A stretch of 64,000 nucleotides of DNA from positions 2,294,001 through 2,358,000 of the forward strand of contig OZ245848.1 of the NCBI GenBank assembly GCA_965228955.1. The letters are read 5' to 3'. Source of the DNA: JANSWY01 sp965228955. GTDB lineage: Bacteria; Bacteroidota; Bacteroidia; Cytophagales; Cyclobacteriaceae. Shown here in pieces: positions 62,006-64,000 of this stretch (the stretch's first letter is position 1; every line of letters begins with the position of its first letter). Under the pieces are notes generated by a model. It was not told the DNA's origin. It searched no databases and saw only the letters and a program-made list of their open reading frames with translations. The translations under genes and the position numbers were made by a program.

Positions 62006-63703
62006 ATGATAAGAGTTCTTCTAATAGCCGCTGTTGGAACACTACTAGCATGTGGAAAACCCGAGTATGAAATTGGACAACCATCTGAAGATATAAGAAT
62101 TAATCAAATAGGATATTATCCAAATTCACCGAAACAGTTTGTTGTAAACACAAAGAACTCTTTGGAGTCATTCAAGATAGTAGATTTTAAAACAAAGGAA
62201 TCTGTTTACGAAGGTCAGCTTTCAGCAATTAAAGATTGGACATTAGCTGGTGAAACTGTTCAAGTAGGTGATTTTTCTGAATTAAATATCAGTGGCGAGT
62301 ATGTTGTACTTATTGAATCTCTAGGTAACTCTTACACTTTTAAAATAGAAGACAATTTATACAACGATGCGTTCAAGGCATCTATCAAAGCATTATATTA
62401 TCACAGAGCCAGTACTTCGCTAGATGAAACTCATGCTGGTCAATGGAATCGGGCCGAGGGACACCCCGATGATAGCGTCATGTTTCACCCTTCCAGTGGA
62501 AAAGTAGGAGTTACTGCTTCTCCAGGTGGGTGGTATGATGCAGGGGATTATGGGAAGTACGTGGTGAATGGAGCTTATCCATTAGGACAATTACTTTCAC
62601 TTTATGAACAATACCCTGGTGTCCTTGGAGACAATTCCTTAAACATTCCAGAGAGCGGAAACGAAATCAGTGATTATCTGGATGAACTCAAATACGAGAT
62701 GGACTGGCTGTTGACCATGCAAGATGATGATGGTGGAGTGTTTTTCAAGCTTACAACGAAAGGGTTTGAAGGTATGATATTACCAGAGTTTGCAGTGAAA
62801 CCGAGATACATCATAGGTAAAGCAACCGCACCAACTTTAGATGTTGCGGCTGTAAGTGCGAAAATGGCTAGAGTAGGAGCTGAAACTTTTGGTGCTGAGT
62901 ACAAAGAGAATTTATTGTTGGCAGCAAAGAATGCCTGGAATTGGGCAATCAAAAACCCCAATGTTGTTTATAAAAACCCTGAAGACATAAGAACTGGTGA
63001 ATATGGAGATGCCAACCTTACTCAAGAATTCTATTGGGCAGCAGCAGAGTTATATCTGGCCACTGAAGAAGAACTGTACAAAGAATATTTATTGGAAAAT
63101 CCAATAAGCTTTGAATTCAAACCTGGCGAAAGTTGGGCTAACCATATGCATTATTTAGCAGCTTTTTCTTTGTTGGATAGTGAACAAGACTGGATTGCAC
63201 CCCTGAAGAGTGAATTGTTAAAGTCAGCGGACCAGCTAGTTTCAGTGATGGGCAACAATGATTACAACCAACCGATCCAGGACTTTCAGTGGGGTTCAAA
63301 TAGTGATGTGCTGAATACAGCAATGATATTATGTAATGCCTATCGATTTACTGGAGAAAAGAAATACTTGAGTTCAGCCACAGTAATTATGGATTATATT
63401 TTTGGAAAAAACGCTAATGGTTATAGTTATGTAACCGGTTATGGTTCAAAAACGCCGATGTTTATCCATCATCGTCCTAGTGCTGGAGATGAAATTGATG
63501 ACCCTGTTCCTGGTTTTGTCTCAGGAGGTCCTAATAGTAGACTACATGACGCCTTCCAGGTAAATTACCCTGATAGTGTGGCACCCATGAAAGCCTGGAT
63601 GGATGTAGAACCAAGTTTTGCCAGTAACGAAGTATGTCTTAACTGGAATGCTCCATTGACATATGTTTTAGGCTTTTTAGAAAAAGAAGCTAACAACCTC
63701 TAA
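62006..63703 (+). CDS. Glycoside hydrolase family 9 lipoprotein (endo-/exo-glucanase type)
   Basis: 565 residues. The lipoprotein signal has lipobox LLAC (Cys16). An N-terminal CelD-like Ig domain (about 28-118; INQIGYYPNSPKQFVV) precedes a GH9 alpha/alpha-barrel (120-562). Catalytic features: GGWYDAGDYGKYV (Asp178/Asp181, nucleophilic water base), the late HHRPS motif and SNEVCLNWNAP with Glu542 as proton donor. GH9 enzymes cleave beta-1,4-glucans by inversion; this one is probably outer-membrane anchored and acts on cello-oligosaccharides or glucan. It is followed 19 bp later by a GPH-type sugar symporter, suggesting a small uptake and use operon. Confidence 0.95.
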   Translation: MIRVLLIAAVGTLLACGKPEYEIGQPSEDIRINQIGYYPNSPKQFVVNTKNSLESFKIVDFKTKESVYEGQLSAIKDWTLAGETVQVGDFSELNISGEYVVLIESLGNSYTFKIEDNLYNDAFKASIKALYYHRASTSLDETHAGQWNRAEGHPDDSVMFHPSSGKVGVTASPGGWYDAGDYGKYVVNGAYPLGQLLSLYEQYPGVLGDNSLNIPESGNEISDYLDELKYEMDWLLTMQDDDGGVFFKLTTKGFEGMILPEFAVKPRYIIGKATAPTLDVAAVSAKMARVGAETFGAEYKENLLLAAKNAWNWAIKNPNVVYKNPEDIRTGEYGDANLTQEFYWAAAELYLATEEELYKEYLLENPISFEFKPGESWANHMHYLAAFSLLDSEQDWIAPLKSELLKSADQLVSVMGNNDYNQPIQDFQWGSNSDVLNTAMILCNAYRFTGEKKYLSSATVIMDYIFGKNANGYSYVTGYGSKTPMFIHHRPSAGDEIDDPVPGFVSGGPNSRLHDAFQVNYPDSVAPMKAWMDVEPSFASNEVCLNWNAPLTYVLGFLEKEANNL

Positions 63704-63722
63704 TCCACAAATATTAATTGCC

Positions 63723-64000
63723 ATGAGCGAAAAAATAAGTCTAAAAGAGAAAGTAGGGTATGCACTGGGAGATACCGCTGCTAATATTGCATGGAGAACT
63801 CTCACTACTTTTCTATTAATCTTTTATACAGATGTGTTTGGGATATCTGCAGCCGCTGCTGGTGTATTATTGCTAATTACCAGAATGTCTGACGGAGTGA
63901 CTGATATCATCATGGGTATGATAGGGGATAGAACGAATACAAAAAACGGTAAATTCAGACCCTGGATACTTTGGACAGCAGTACCTTTAGGTGTAATTCT
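63723..64000 (+). CDS. GPH-family (MelB/XynP-type) sugar:cation symporter (5' part, cut by window end)
   Basis: The frame from the ATG at 63723 is open to the window edge (92 codons). It encodes SLKEKVGYALGDTAANIAW, then LLIFYTDVFGISAAAAGVLL, ITRMSDGVTDIIMGMIGDRT and NGKFRPWILW. The motifs GYALGDTAAN, the R-x-x-D-x-x-x-D loop and GKFRPW are typical of glycoside-pentoside-hexuronide:cation symporters of the inner membrane. It starts 19 bp after the GH9 stop, so both genes are probably co-transcribed, and it would import the oligosaccharides the GH9 enzyme releases. The remainder of the gene lies outside the window. Confidence 0.9.
   Translation, partial: MSEKISLKEKVGYALGDTAANIAWRTLTTFLLIFYTDVFGISAAAAGVLLLITRMSDGVTDIIMGMIGDRTNTKNGKFRPWILWTAVPLGVI

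Overview
The window looks like chromosomal DNA of a free-living, gliding-type Bacteroidota, probably in or near the Cytophagales; the genus cannot be fixed from sequence alone. The evidence is low GC by eye, C-terminal type IX secretion (T9SS) sorting domains on two secreted proteins, a SprB-type repeat, tandem TPR histidine kinases with a LytTR regulator, a BtuB-like TonB receptor, -7 boxes of the Bacteroidota form TAnnTTTG, and little use of Shine-Dalgarno sites. Several genes start with TTG. I saw no tRNA, rRNA, CRISPR array, transposase, integrase or phage gene. No gene-free stretch exceeds 300 bases; the largest gaps (54674-54947, 1311-1576, 4918-5177, 51518-51755) are described in the entries.

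Layout. 1-5.9 kb: end of an FtsX/MacB-type permease, a small STAS-like protein, a membrane-anchored AraC regulator, a SnoaL-like secreted protein, a T9SS cargo with an inferred glycosidase-type toroid, and a PAS-LuxR regulator. 5.9-11.2 kb: a class III cyclase/TolB/TPR protein coupled to a DHA2 efflux pump, and a DbpA-like DEAD helicase. 11.2-15.9 kb: a minus-strand surface-glycan operon (two GT4 glycosyltransferases, a GT28-like protein, a lipoprotein, a membrane protein). 16.0-26.9 kb: an accessory block of exported proteins. It has a thioredoxin-OmpA fusion, an operon of two near-duplicate caspase-Sel1 proteins and a papain-DUF4384 protease, a second thioredoxin protein and two SUMF1-fold proteins without the formylglycine-generating cysteine pair. 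27-33.3 kb: an alpha/beta hydrolase, PPK2, and two TPR-LytS kinases with one LytTR response regulator. 33.4-40.8 kb: a 1584-residue T9SS adhesin, an SGNH-like lipoprotein and an RhlE-like helicase. 40.9-50 kb: an SSS symporter, two TPR-TM-HTH proteins, HrpB and an asymmetric ABC-F ATPase. 50-54.7 kb: membrane proteins, a LytTR regulator with an unclear start, a tandem UspA protein, hemolysin III and another Usp. 54.9-64 kb: an Ntn acylase behind a long inverted repeat, a YfiR-domain histidine kinase with its response regulator, a convergent TonB receptor, and a GH9 lipoprotein followed by a GPH sugar symporter cut by the window end.

The best candidate for an undescribed system is the exported caspase/papain block (16.0-26.9 kb), with thioredoxin proteins on both sides. 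The second is the YfiR-kinase/response regulator/TonB-receptor module. Two gene-proximal structures also deserve attention: a 13-bp perfect inverted repeat ending two bases before the acylase start codon, and a LytTR gene whose frame runs 64 codons upstream of its first ATG with no ATG, GTG or TTG.
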